Positions 20,031 through 28,924 of a stretch of DNA of 64,000 bases are shown here, in pieces. Within the stretch, counting starts at the first letter, position 1. Each line of letters opens with the position of its first letter. The position numbers and the translations under genes are program-made. Under the pieces are notes generated by a model that did not search any database, was not told the DNA's origin, and worked only from the letters and a program-made list of their open reading frames with translations. This DNA comes from Algorimicrobium sediminis. GTDB lineage: Bacteria; Bacteroidota; Bacteroidia; Flavobacteriales; Flavobacteriaceae. The stretch covers positions 310,001 through 374,000 of the forward strand of contig NZ_JBHULS010000002.1 of NCBI RefSeq assembly GCF_042684585.1. Direction: 5' to 3'.

Positions 20031-20090
20031 AAAAGTTTTAGGTAAAATACACCATGCGTTTAATGGCTAAACATGTGTTTTTTATAGGAT

Positions 20091-21233
20091 TTAAAACAAC
20101 AAGGCGTGTTCTAAATCTGCTATTAAGTCGGATACATCCTCAATACCAACACTTAACCGAATTAAATTATCTGAAATCCCTAGTGCTTCTCGTGTTTCTT
20201 TTGGAACACTGGCATGAGTCATGCTAGCAGGATGGCCCACTAAAGATTCTACACCTCCTAAAGATTCTGCCAAGGTAAACAGTTTACAACGCTGAATAAT
20301 TTTAAGCGTATCCTGATAATTTGTAGCTTTTGTTGTAAAGGAAATCATGCCTCCAAAATCGCTCATCTGCTTTTTAGCAATATCATGGTTCGGGTGTGAA
20401 GGGAATCCGGGCCAATATACATTTTCAATGTTAGGATGCCCCTTTAAAAAAGAAGCGATGGCTTTACCATTTTCGCAGTGGCGTTGCATTCTTACGTGCA
20501 GCGTTTTTAATCCGCGTAATACCAAAAAGCTATCTTGAGGCCCACAAACAGCTCCGCTAGCGTTTTGAATATGGTATAACTGGTTTGCCAAATCTTGATT
20601 GTTTACCACCAAAGCACCCAAAACCACATCGCTATGACCTCCTAAATATTTTGTAGCCGAGTGCATAACAATATGGGCTCCCAAATTTAATGGCTGTTGT
20701 AAATAAGGTGTGGCAAAGGTATTATCTACTGCCAACAGTAACCCATGTTTTTCTGCCAGGTAGGCACATGCCTCAATATCAATAATATTCATCATGGGGT
20801 TTGTTGGTGTTTCTACCCAAAGCAATTTAGTATTAGAATTAATATAGGACGTTATATTGGCAGGCGTTTCCATATTAACAAAATGGCAGGTAATACCAAA
20901 TTTTTTATAGGTGGTGGTAAACAACCGGTAAGAACCACCATACACGTTGTTGGTGCAAATAACTTCATCGCCCGGATTTAGAAGTTTACATACAGCATCT
21001 ATGGCTGCTAAACCCGACGCAAAGGCCAAACCATACTGACCATTTTCTATACTGGCTAGCGCATTTTCTAAAGCATGCCGGGTAGGGTTACCACTTCTGG
21101 AGTATGCGTATCCCTTATGGTTTCCCGGCGCCTGTTGTGCATAAGTAGTTGTTTGGTAAATAGGCGTCATGACGGCACCGTAAGCTGGATCTAACTTTTG
21201 GCCACCATGAATAGTTTTGGTATTAAATTTCAT
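20091..21233 (-). CDS. Transsulfuration PLP enzyme (cystathionine gamma-synthase/lyase)
   Basis: The 380-residue cytosolic enzyme belongs to the Cys/Met metabolism PLP family. The PLP lysine is Lys195 in SATKYLGGHSD. Other family marks are YSRSGNPTR (44-52), ETPTNP (141-146) and the C-terminal SLGGVESLVGHPASMTHA and IRLSVGIED. The family includes cystathionine gamma-synthase (MetB) and gamma-lyase; sequence alone does not settle which. It appears to be a single gene. A minus-strand TATTTTTG at 21298-21305 could be its -7 box. Confidence 0.93.
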   Translation of the reverse strand: MKFNTKTIHGGQKLDPAYGAVMTPIYQTTTYAQQAPGNHKGYAYSRSGNPTRHALENALASIENGQYGLAFASGLAAIDAVCKLLNPGDEVICTNNVYGGSYRLFTTTYKKFGITCHFVNMETPANITSYINSNTKLLWVETPTNPMMNIIDIEACAYLAEKHGLLLAVDNTFATPYLQQPLNLGAHIVMHSATKYLGGHSDVVLGALVVNNQDLANQLYHIQNASGAVCGPQDSFLVLRGLKTLHVRMQRHCENGKAIASFLKGHPNIENVYWPGFPSHPNHDIAKKQMSDFGGMISFTTKATNYQDTLKIIQRCKLFTLAESLGGVESLVGHPASMTHASVPKETREALGISDNLIRLSVGIEDVSDLIADLEHALLF

Positions 21234-21412
21234 GCCATAAAATTTTTATTTGGGTTAGCATATTTGTGGCGTTTCCCGAAAAACAACCATCCAACATCAA
21301 AAATATTAACCTATTTAATTGCGCAGTTATGCTTGTAACAAAGTTAACGTATAATTCGGTGTATTCAAATGCAATAAGTACCTTTATTACCTAAATTAAT
21401 GCAACCAGTATC

Positions 21413-22123
21413 ATGCCAAAACACGTTCTGTATTTACTCGTTATTTGCTTGGTTTTTTCCTGTGCTGAAGAATCCACAATTACTTTTAGCGAGCAAACTA
21501 TTACAAGTCCAACAAACCAAATTGTAGAAGTAAATATTCCGGTGGCTTACGGCCATGAATTAATAGCAGCTAAAATAAACAGTGCTATAGATTCTGTTAT
21601 TATTGCTAATTTATCGTTTAATACGGAAAACAGCGCGTATCCCGAAACACTTTCAGAAAGCATTGAAGCTTTTAATGCTGCTGCTAACAGATTTAAAACC
21701 GACTTTCCTGAAAGCCCAATGGCCTGGGAAGCTCAAATTGATGGCGAAATAATGTACCAATCTAATACCGTTATATCTGTAGCCATAACCAGTTATTTAA
21801 ACACTGGAGGAGCACACGGAAATCTGGTTATTTCCTTTTTAAATTTTGATGCATTTACCGGAAAACGCTTGCGAAACCAGCAACTTTTTAATGATTATGC
21901 GGCATTTAAACAGTTAGCCAAAAAATCATTTAGCAAGCATATTGCAAATAAAGAAGATTTATATTTTGACCCCGATAATTTTGTACTACCAGAAAACATA
22001 GGTTTTAACGATACGGGCGTTATTCTGTTATATAATAGCTACGAAATTGCACCATACACCACAGGTTTAACAGAATTTACCATAGACTACGAAACTATTT
22101 ACGAGCTTTTAAATTATTACTAA
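21413..22123 (+). CDS. Lipoprotein with DUF3298/RsiV-like domain
   Basis: The 236-residue protein has a lipoprotein signal with the lipobox VFSC, Cys17 being the lipidated residue. Residues 40-120 are the DUF4163-like part, and residues 125-236 are the DUF3298 part, recognised by SYLNTGGAHGN and the closing LYNSYEIAPYTTG. In RsiV this fold binds lysozyme and controls a sigma factor. Here no sigma factor or membrane segment accompanies it, so I claim only an envelope lipoprotein of unknown role. Confidence 0.85.
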   Translation: MPKHVLYLLVICLVFSCAEESTITFSEQTITSPTNQIVEVNIPVAYGHELIAAKINSAIDSVIIANLSFNTENSAYPETLSESIEAFNAAANRFKTDFPESPMAWEAQIDGEIMYQSNTVISVAITSYLNTGGAHGNLVISFLNFDAFTGKRLRNQQLFNDYAAFKQLAKKSFSKHIANKEDLYFDPDNFVLPENIGFNDTGVILLYNSYEIAPYTTGLTEFTIDYETIYELLNYY

Positions 22124-22223
22124 CCGGTGCTACAACCAGAAGTACAAACTAAACAAGGCCGGCTTGCTTATTGGATATATTGGCTTTACTTTGCACATTA
22201 TTTTGAATCTTACCATACATGTT

Positions 22224-22577
22224 ATGAAAAAAGTATATTATCTAAAAAGCTGTAATACCTGTACACGTATTTTAAACGACATTAAGTGGCCAGCAGATGT
22301 TGTTTTTCAAGATATAAAACAAGAAGCCATAACCGCAGCCCAACTTGAAGCTATGCGTGCCCTTTCTGGCAGTTATCAAGCGCTTTTTAGTAAGCGTGCG
22401 CAGCTGTATAAAGCAATGGATTTAAAAAACGTACAGTTAGAAGAAGCCGACTATAAAAATTACATTTTAGAACATTATACATTTTTAAGCAGACCTGTGG
22501 TTATTTACAACAACAACATTTTTATTGGTAGCTCTAAAAAAAATATTGAAAACCTAAAAGCTGCGTTACGTGAATAA
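22224..22577 (+). CDS. ArsC/Spx-like thioredoxin-fold protein
   Basis: The preferred start at 22224 (MKKVYYLKSCNTC) gives 117 residues, the family length; an ATG 20 codons upstream adds an atypical hydrophobic leader. A CxxC (Cys10, Cys13) sits at the thioredoxin-fold position, and the cis-proline motif SRPVVIYNN lies near residue 90. Members are called arsenate reductase-like, but no other arsenic gene is present, so it may be a general redox or Spx-type protein. Its last 8 bases overlap the EamA transporter gene, suggesting a two-gene operon. Confidence 0.85.
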   Translation: MKKVYYLKSCNTCTRILNDIKWPADVVFQDIKQEAITAAQLEAMRALSGSYQALFSKRAQLYKAMDLKNVQLEEADYKNYILEHYTFLSRPVVIYNNNIFIGSSKKNIENLKAALRE

Positions 22578-23469
22578 CACCAGAATTTTTGCCTTGTTAG
22601 CCGTATTTATGGTGCAAGTTATTTACGGATTTACCTTTACTTTTGCCAACGATGTTATAGACGCAGGTTACATTAAACCTTTTGGGTTTATTGTGTTGCG
22701 CGTTCTGGGTGCAGCCATACTGTTTTGGCTTTTAAGTCTTTTTACAGTTAGGCAAAAAATAGACAAACAAGATTACCTTAAGTTTTTTGTGGCGTCCATT
22801 TTTGGTATTGCTTTAAACATGCTTACCTTCTTTAAAGGGTTTGAGTACACAACACCTATTCATGCTTCGGTAATTATGACTGTGGTGCCCATTGTGGTAT
22901 TAACACTTTCCGCTATTTTTTTAAAAGAACGCATTACAAACCTTAAAGTTGTGGGTATTATTTTAGGTTTTTCGGGTGCCCTAGTTTTAAGCCTCTATGG
23001 CAAATCTACCCAAGTTGGCGATAACATTCCTTTAGGCAATTTATTGGTTTTTATTAATGCCGTTTCTTACAGTATTTATTTAATACTCATAAAAAAAATC
23101 ACTGAAAAGTACCACCCATTTACCTTTATTAAATGGCTATTTTTATTTGGTTTTATATTGGTATTACCATTTGGCTATAAAGAGGTTAGCCTTATAAATT
23201 GGGGCAGTTTTTCGCCTTATATTATTTTTTCGGTGCTGTTTGTTATTATTGGCGCCACCTTTACCACCTATTTACTAAACCCCATTGCCTTACAACATTT
23301 AAAAGCGTCCACGGTTAGTACCTTTTTATATTTACAGCCAGTAATTGCGGGTATTTTTGCAATATTAATGGGTAGCGATAGTTTAAATGTGGTTAAACTT
23401 GTGGCCGCTGGCTTAATATTTACAGGGGTATATTTGGTTACTAAAAAACCCCGAGCAACTTTAAATTAA
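22570..23469 (+). CDS. EamA/DMT-family transporter
   Basis: The 299-residue inner-membrane protein has about ten transmembrane helices in two EamA repeats (about 7-140 and 155-292). The GTG start at 22570 lies within the end of the upstream gene, so translation is probably coupled. Typical DMT motifs include VIMTVVPIVVLTLSAIFLKERI in the first half and VSTFLYLQPVIAGIFA in the second. These proteins export amino acids or other metabolites; the substrate is not predictable. Its stop shares a TTAA with the convergent thioesterase gene. Confidence 0.9.
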   Translation: MNNTRIFALLAVFMVQVIYGFTFTFANDVIDAGYIKPFGFIVLRVLGAAILFWLLSLFTVRQKIDKQDYLKFFVASIFGIALNMLTFFKGFEYTTPIHASVIMTVVPIVVLTLSAIFLKERITNLKVVGIILGFSGALVLSLYGKSTQVGDNIPLGNLLVFINAVSYSIYLILIKKITEKYHPFTFIKWLFLFGFILVLPFGYKEVSLINWGSFSPYIIFSVLFVIIGATFTTYLLNPIALQHLKASTVSTFLYLQPVIAGIFAILMGSDSLNVVKLVAAGLIFTGVYLVTKKPRATLN

Positions 23470-23945
23470 ACAGAAAGGTTTTCGGGTTTTTTGCCAGCCA
23501 CGCGTGTATCTTCTTTAGTGAGTATTTTAAAGTTTTTCGACTTCGGAAACGTTTCGGCCACCTTCAGTAATTCAGCAGGAAGCGGAACGAGCTTACGCGT
23601 ACGCAGGTCCATCCAGGCACCTAACATTTCGCAATGTGCTATATTATGCCCCTTATGGTTGTAAAAATTATGATCAAATTTAAAGAAAGTCCCATCGGCA
23701 CTTAAACCAGACACCTCCAAACTTACCTGTAGCGGTTTACCCATAAAAACCTCCTTAAAATAATACATATGTTCGTAAAACACCACAGGGCCAATATTGT
23801 AATGGGCCAGCTCCTGTAACGAAAACCCTTTTTCAATTAAGAAGGCCATACGGGTATGACTCATAAAATTGGTATAAGCACTGTTAGCTAAATGTCTGTT
23901 TGCATCAACATCGCTCCAGCGTATTTCAAATTGCTTGGTATACAT
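23466..23945 (-). CDS. Acyl-CoA thioesterase, 4HBT hot-dog family
   Basis: The 159-residue cytosolic protein has a hot-dog fold. The 4HBT signature is at the N-terminus: RWSDVDANRHLANSAYTNF, with the catalytic-type Asp in SDVD. The family hydrolyses acyl-CoA thioesters (YbgC/FadM-like). It is convergent with the EamA gene and the two stop codons overlap in the palindromic TTAA at 23466-23469. No operon partner is visible. Confidence 0.9.
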   Translation of the reverse strand: MYTKQFEIRWSDVDANRHLANSAYTNFMSHTRMAFLIEKGFSLQELAHYNIGPVVFYEHMYYFKEVFMGKPLQVSLEVSGLSADGTFFKFDHNFYNHKGHNIAHCEMLGAWMDLRTRKLVPLPAELLKVAETFPKSKNFKILTKEDTRVAGKKPENLSV

Positions 23946-24032
23946 GACTCATAAAGTTAGAAGGCAAAATTACAATATTCTAGTTGGCACGCATAATATT
24001 CGGTTACAGTTTTCTAAACCTTGAGTTTTAAT

Positions 24033-24040
24033 TACCTTTG
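24033..24040 (+). promoter_or_regulatory. Probable -7 box of the yicC-gmk-nadD operon
   Basis: TACCTTTG matches TAnnTTTG and lies 20 bases before the yicC start codon. No convincing -33 element at the standard distance. Confidence 0.5.
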
Positions 24041-24060
24041 TACAACTTTATTTAATACTT

Positions 24061-24918
24061 ATGATACATTCAATGACTGGTTATGGGAAATCTGTAATTC
24101 AGTTACCAACCAAAAAAATAACGATTGAAATTAAATCGTTAAACAGTAAGAACCTAGATTTGAATGCCAGAATGCCTTCAAATTATCGCGAAAAAGAGTT
24201 AAGCTTAAGAAAGCTAATTGGCCATAAATTAGAACGCGGTAAAATTGATTTCTCCATATTTACAGAAGTTACCGGCGAGGAAACTACCACCCAAGTAAAT
24301 AAACCAGTTGTAAAACAATACATAAAACAACTAAAGGAATTAGTAGATGGTAACGAAACCGAACTACTTAAAATGGCTGTTCGGTTCCCAGATGCTCTAA
24401 ATACCGAACGCGAAGACATAGACGATAATGAGTGGCAGGCCATTTTAGAAGGTGTTAACACCGCATTACAGCACATAACAACCTACCGCCAGGACGAAGG
24501 TTTAGCTTTGGAAACCGATTTTAAAGCGCGAATAGCCAACATAAATCGTATTTTAGAAGCCATTATAGCCATGGATCCCGAGCGAATTGAAGGGGTTCGC
24601 GAGCGTTTGCGAAAAGGTGTTGAAGAGTTGAAAGAGAAAGTTGACGAAAACCGCTTTGAACAGGAACTGGTTTTTTACATCGAAAAATTTGATATTACCG
24701 AAGAAAAAGTACGCCTAAAAAACCATTTAGATTATTTTGTTCAGGCCTTAAATTCAAGCGATTCTAACGGAAAAAAACTAGGCTTTATTGGTCAAGAAAT
24801 GGGCCGCGAAATAAATACCATTGGTTCCAAAAGCAATTATGCACCTATGCAGAAATTAGTTGTGCAAATGAAGGACGAATTAGAAAAAATTAAAGAACAA
24901 TTATTAAACGTATTATAG
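24061..24918 (+). CDS. yicC: YicC-family endoribonuclease-like protein
   Basis: The 285-residue protein opens with the YicC signature IHSMTGYGK. It has the N-terminal YicC domain (about 1-155) and the C-terminal DUF1732 domain (about 200-285), which ends with IGQEMGREINTIGSKSNYA. E. coli YicC has been linked to RNA turnover as an endoribonuclease; that role here rests on the family. It heads a yicC-gmk-nadD cluster with short gaps, which I recall as widespread in flavobacteria. Confidence 0.93.
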   Translation: MIHSMTGYGKSVIQLPTKKITIEIKSLNSKNLDLNARMPSNYREKELSLRKLIGHKLERGKIDFSIFTEVTGEETTTQVNKPVVKQYIKQLKELVDGNETELLKMAVRFPDALNTEREDIDDNEWQAILEGVNTALQHITTYRQDEGLALETDFKARIANINRILEAIIAMDPERIEGVRERLRKGVEELKEKVDENRFEQELVFYIEKFDITEEKVRLKNHLDYFVQALNSSDSNGKKLGFIGQEMGREINTIGSKSNYAPMQKLVVQMKDELEKIKEQLLNVL

Positions 24919-24966
24919 GCAGTTGTTGCAAATTCTTGCTAGGCTATTTTTACTAAAACATTACCA

Positions 24967-25557
24967 TTGACAGAACAAATTAACCCAAAAAACGGCAAAT
25001 TAATTGTATTCTCGGCACCATCCGGATCCGGCAAAACAACCATTGTTAAACACCTTTTAAGCCTAGACGCCTTAAATTTAGAGTTTTCAATTTCGGCCAC
25101 CTCGCGCGATAAACGCGGTGAGGAAGTACACGGTAAAGATTATTATTTTCTATCTGCTCAAGAATTTAAAAATAAAATTAAAAACGACGAATTTTTGGAG
25201 TGGGAAGAGGTGTATAGAGATAATTTTTACGGCACCTTAAAAACCGAAGTGGAACGTATTTGGGCACAAGGGAAACATGTTATTTTTGATATAGATGTTT
25301 CTGGTGGCTTGCGCATAAAACGTAAATTTCCAGACGAAACTTTAGCTGTTTTTGTAAAACCACCTAGCATAGACGCGTTAAAAATTCGTTTAAAAAAGCG
25401 CCAAACAGAAAGTTCAGACAAAATTAATATGCGCATAGCAAAAGCCTCTGCCGAACTAGCTACAGCCCCTCTTTTTGATGTTATTATTGAAAATGACGAT
25501 TTAAAAAAGGCCTTAACCGAAGCCGAAGTTTTGGTATCCAACTTTATAAACAACTAA
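24967..25557 (+). CDS. gmk: Guanylate kinase
   Basis: Guanylate kinase phosphorylates GMP to GDP with ATP in the cytosol. The 196-residue protein has a P-loop APSGSGKT (17-24), the GMP-binding SATSRDKRGEEVHGKDYYF and the LID-type RLKKRQTES. The start appears to be a TTG at 24967-24969: the family N-terminus (about 12 residues before the first strand) requires it and no ATG is available in frame nearby. It lies 48 bases after yicC and 6 before nadD. Confidence 0.95.
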   Translation: MTEQINPKNGKLIVFSAPSGSGKTTIVKHLLSLDALNLEFSISATSRDKRGEEVHGKDYYFLSAQEFKNKIKNDEFLEWEEVYRDNFYGTLKTEVERIWAQGKHVIFDIDVSGGLRIKRKFPDETLAVFVKPPSIDALKIRLKKRQTESSDKINMRIAKASAELATAPLFDVIIENDDLKKALTEAEVLVSNFINN

Positions 25558-25563
25558 TGTGTT

Positions 25564-26142
25564 ATGAAAATAGGCTTGTATTTTGGTACGTTTAATCCCA
25601 TTCATATTGGCCACCTTATTATTGCCAATGAACTTGTTGAAAACAGCAATTTAGATCAGGTATGGTTTGTTGTAACGCCGCAAAGCCCGTTTAAAAAAAA
25701 ACAATCTTTGTTGGATAATTATGAACGTTTGGAAATGGTACATCGGGCTACAGATATATACAACAAATTAAGGCCATGCGATATTGAATTTTCATTACCA
25801 CAGCCCAATTATACCGCTTATACATTGGTCCATTTGCAAGAAAAATATCCTAAACATGCGTTTTCCTTAATTATGGGCGAGGATAACTTAAAAAGTTTTC
25901 ACAAATGGAAAAACTACCAAGCTATTTTGGATAATCATGATATTTATGTGTACCCCAGAATTTCTGAAGGCAAAATTGAAACCCAGTTTGATGGCCACAA
26001 ACGCATACATCATGTGCATGCGCCCATAATGGAACTGTCATCCACCTACATAAGAAAATCTATTAAAGCTGGTAAAAACATTCGGCCTATGCTACCAGAT
26101 ACTGTTTGGCAATACATAGACCAAATGGGCTTTTACAGTTAA
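25564..26142 (+). CDS. nadD: Nicotinate-nucleotide adenylyltransferase
   Basis: NadD adenylylates nicotinate mononucleotide in NAD synthesis. The 192-residue protein has the nucleotidyltransferase motif GTFNPIHIGH (8-17) and the C-terminal SSTYIRKS motif, both diagnostic. It is the third gene of the yicC-gmk-nadD cluster. Its stop codon overlaps the stop of the convergent 602-residue gene in the palindrome TTAA at 26139-26142. Confidence 0.95.
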   Translation: MKIGLYFGTFNPIHIGHLIIANELVENSNLDQVWFVVTPQSPFKKKQSLLDNYERLEMVHRATDIYNKLRPCDIEFSLPQPNYTAYTLVHLQEKYPKHAFSLIMGEDNLKSFHKWKNYQAILDNHDIYVYPRISEGKIETQFDGHKRIHHVHAPIMELSSTYIRKSIKAGKNIRPMLPDTVWQYIDQMGFYS

Positions 26143-27947
26143 GATGGCACCTGTTCAGGAATAGAAATCGTTTCTAAATCCGCTTTACAAACCTGAACAC
26201 CTGCCAATATTGAAGCATTATTCTGAACATTGTACTCTTTACACAGATTTATATAGTAATCCATACCAGTTAATAAATTAGCTTTAAAGGTTGCCCATTT
26301 TTTAAGTTGCTTGCTTGTTATAGGTTCTGTAAACTCGGCAATCTCGTTTTGCAAATAACTTACATACATTTGCAACTCTTTCACAAACATATGCGGCCTG
26401 TTTATTTTGGCCAACACAGATTTTTTGCCATAAATATGCTGTACCATAGCCATTAACGGCAGCTCTTTATCGAAATAGGCTAAATTTGGTCCGGGACATA
26501 TTACAACACCTTGCTTTTGGCCTTTTATAGGCATCTTATTTTCCAGATACGAGGCATTTGCCAGTCCAACACATAAACACGCTTTTTCGGTAATTTTGTT
26601 TTTAGCCATGGCATATTTCTTGGCTGTTAGTGTTTCCTTTTTTTCTTGAAGTTCGTTTAATTTTATATCCTGATATTTTTTTGAAGCCGTACAAATACCC
26701 TCTGGTCCAAACTCTTTACTTAAGGCTAAAAACTTTTTTGGGCAGGAACTACCTGCTTTATTTTCTGAAATACGCTGTTGTTTAAAAAACTCGTTGGACG
26801 AGCCTTTTACAGTGTTAAACGGCACACCTAATGGCGAAATACCACTTAAATATAAATCCGATTCTTTAGCATGAGCCAATAATTTTCGGGTTTCGGGATC
26901 TACCGATGTGGCCTCTGGAACCAGTAAAAACGGACTACCCCAACCCACAGAATCCACTTGATACTTTTCAATTAAAAAGGCGTGCTCTTCGGCTGTACCC
27001 ACACCTCCTTGTACTGTAATTTTTACTGCTAATGGCTGTTTTGGCGCTCTTAAATTTTTATCTGCTAAAGCTTTTTCATAAATAGTATGTGTGTCGTTTA
27101 TGAGGGCTGCTTTCTTTTCTTTAAACTCCTGCAAAATGGGGCCAAGTAAATAGCCTTCGGTAGCAAAAGCATGGCCGCCACAGTTTAATCCCGACTCAAT
27201 GCGGTACTCGGACACCCACAAACCTTTTTTAGCTAAAAACTTACCCTGAATTATGGCCGATCGGTAATCGCTTACTTTTAAAATAATCTGCTTGTTTAGT
27301 TGTCCGTTTGCATCGGGAAAGAAATCGGTAAAGGTTTCAAAATAACTGTATAATCGCGGATTCATTCCAGCAGAAAGCACCACTGCCGATTTTAAATTAC
27401 TATTAGCAAATCCGCGCAATGCGGCATGCGCATCGTTGTGAATTACGGGCAATTGTTCGGATTTATGAAAATTATCTTTGTCAATTTTCGTCATAATATT
27501 AACATCAATGCTGCCTGGAGCCAAATGCGTATCTATGTATTTTTTTAAGTTCTCTTTAAACACAGATCCCTCCAATAAAAAGCTAGCAAGCCCTTGTTTT
27601 ACCTCGGAAGTATTGGGTAGTATTTGAATAAAATTTTCCAAAGCTGTTTTACTTTCTAACAGCTCTTCCTTAAAAGCCGTAAATTTTTTGGACACAATAG
27701 TATCTACTAAATTTAAATAGGAAGTTATTCGTTTTGCCCGCGAATCAGTTACTTTTTTGGTAATTTCTTGGTAGGGCAAACTAAATTTACGAGCATAAAA
27801 TGCATTCATTCTTTCTAGAAGCTCATCGTCTATAATGGATATGACAGACGAAATACCAAAATGAGCCACACGAATAGGGCTGTCAATGGTATACGCTAAA
27901 CCCATTACAGGAATATGAAAACTATGTGTTATATGGGGTGTTAACAT
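26139..27947 (-). CDS. Conserved protein of unknown function, possibly FMN/TIM-barrel-like
   Basis: The 602-residue cytosolic-looking protein is not one I can name. Its N-terminus (residues 10-40, IPVMGLAYTIDSPIRVAHFGISSVISI) resembles the first strand of nitronate monooxygenase-type FMN barrels. SGLNCGGHAF (252-261) resembles their substrate loop. GGVGTAEEHA (314-323) followed by VGWGSPFLL (334-342) resembles an FMN-phosphate site. Cysteines at 256, 402, 419, 457, 459 and 484 could bind a metal or Fe-S cluster. Residues 45-160 look like a helical insertion. The FMN idea is inference; that it is a real gene is clear. It has a long upstream intergenic region and no operon partner. Confidence 0.85.
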   Translation of the reverse strand: MLTPHITHSFHIPVMGLAYTIDSPIRVAHFGISSVISIIDDELLERMNAFYARKFSLPYQEITKKVTDSRAKRITSYLNLVDTIVSKKFTAFKEELLESKTALENFIQILPNTSEVKQGLASFLLEGSVFKENLKKYIDTHLAPGSIDVNIMTKIDKDNFHKSEQLPVIHNDAHAALRGFANSNLKSAVVLSAGMNPRLYSYFETFTDFFPDANGQLNKQIILKVSDYRSAIIQGKFLAKKGLWVSEYRIESGLNCGGHAFATEGYLLGPILQEFKEKKAALINDTHTIYEKALADKNLRAPKQPLAVKITVQGGVGTAEEHAFLIEKYQVDSVGWGSPFLLVPEATSVDPETRKLLAHAKESDLYLSGISPLGVPFNTVKGSSNEFFKQQRISENKAGSSCPKKFLALSKEFGPEGICTASKKYQDIKLNELQEKKETLTAKKYAMAKNKITEKACLCVGLANASYLENKMPIKGQKQGVVICPGPNLAYFDKELPLMAMVQHIYGKKSVLAKINRPHMFVKELQMYVSYLQNEIAEFTEPITSKQLKKWATFKANLLTGMDYYINLCKEYNVQNNASILAGVQVCKADLETISIPEQVPS

Positions 27948-28281
27948 GATTTTTTTAATTAATTAAGCTTCAAAATTGCTAAATACAGCGTTTTTAAAAG
28001 CTGATAATTATCATACCTCAAATACTTTAATAGGGTTATTTTTGGTGGTTATTTTCTAGCGGTAGCTAATTTTTATCCTGTTCTTTGAGGTAGTTAACAT
28101 ACTGCAAGCCCTTAGGTTTTGAAAAATTAAAGCCAGCATATTTGTTGGAACAAATATATAAAGCACCAACCCTTTAGTGCTAAACCAAAATAAGGCGCAT
28201 ATAACGAGCTTAAAAAAAAGCATTAGCCAAAAAGCTCAAAATAATTTATTACATTTAAAATCAATTAGAACGACATTTTTT
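27948..28281. other. 334-base intergenic region between divergent genes
   Basis: The region separates the 602-residue gene (minus) from the secreted protein gene (plus). It contains a perfect inverted repeat with 9-base arms and a 2-base spacer at 28138-28157. Read on the minus strand that repeat includes TATATTTG (28151-28158), a possible -7 box that would give a leader of about 200 bases to the minus gene. No gene or convincing RNA structure was seen in the rest. Confidence 0.5.
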
Positions 28282-28917
28282 ATGAAACACTTAATATTAT
28301 TACTGGTTTTATTAACCTCATCGGCTGTGTTTTCGCAATATTACCCAGCTAAAATACTCATGACAACTGGCGACATAAAAGAAGGTTTTGCCAAATTACC
28401 ATCTAACAAAATGCTAGATAATAAGATTGAGTTTAAAACCACTAAAAATGGAACGCGAATAGATTTGGATGAAGATGGTATTTACCAAATTTTATACACG
28501 GCAGATACTGGCACACAGTTTTTATTTGAACGCTCGCAAGCGGTGCACCTGTTTAAATCCTTTGGAAAAGAAGTAGAAGTTGAAAAAGCTAATAAACATT
28601 GGATGCTGTTAATTCATCAAAACCCAGCCTTAAACGAATACTCTTTAGCACAACGCTACAAAATAGATAAAAAAGGCAGAATGGTTTCTATAGTTGGTAA
28701 CGGTTCGTTTTGGACTACTATTTACTTTTTGTTTCGCAAACCAGATGCAGAAAACGCTTATATTGTTAGCGGGAAAGGCTTTACCCATGGTCAGGTTAGA
28801 AAAGCCATGGCTATCTTTTTTAAAGACACTCCAGCCTTTGTAGCACGCATTGAAAAGAAAGAATTTAAAAATTGGGATGTTCATAAAGTAGCCGACGCTT
28901 ATTATAATAGCTTATAA
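28282..28917 (+). CDS. Secreted protein of unknown function
   Basis: I place the start at the ATG at 28282, because there the protein opens with a normal signal peptide (MKHLILLLVLLTSSAVFSQ); the 35 codons upstream look non-coding. The mature part is about 192 residues. It contains a strand-rich N-terminal half (ILMTTGDIKEGFAKLP, IEFKTTKNG) and a helical C-terminus with no catalytic motif I recognise. The N-terminal half resembles small beta-domain proteins common in Bacteroidota. It is convergent with the metal permease gene, 7 bases away. Confidence 0.75.
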   Translation: MKHLILLLVLLTSSAVFSQYYPAKILMTTGDIKEGFAKLPSNKMLDNKIEFKTTKNGTRIDLDEDGIYQILYTADTGTQFLFERSQAVHLFKSFGKEVEVEKANKHWMLLIHQNPALNEYSLAQRYKIDKKGRMVSIVGNGSFWTTIYFLFRKPDAENAYIVSGKGFTHGQVRKAMAIFFKDTPAFVARIEKKEFKNWDVHKVADAYYNSL

Positions 28918-28924
28918 TACGGTA

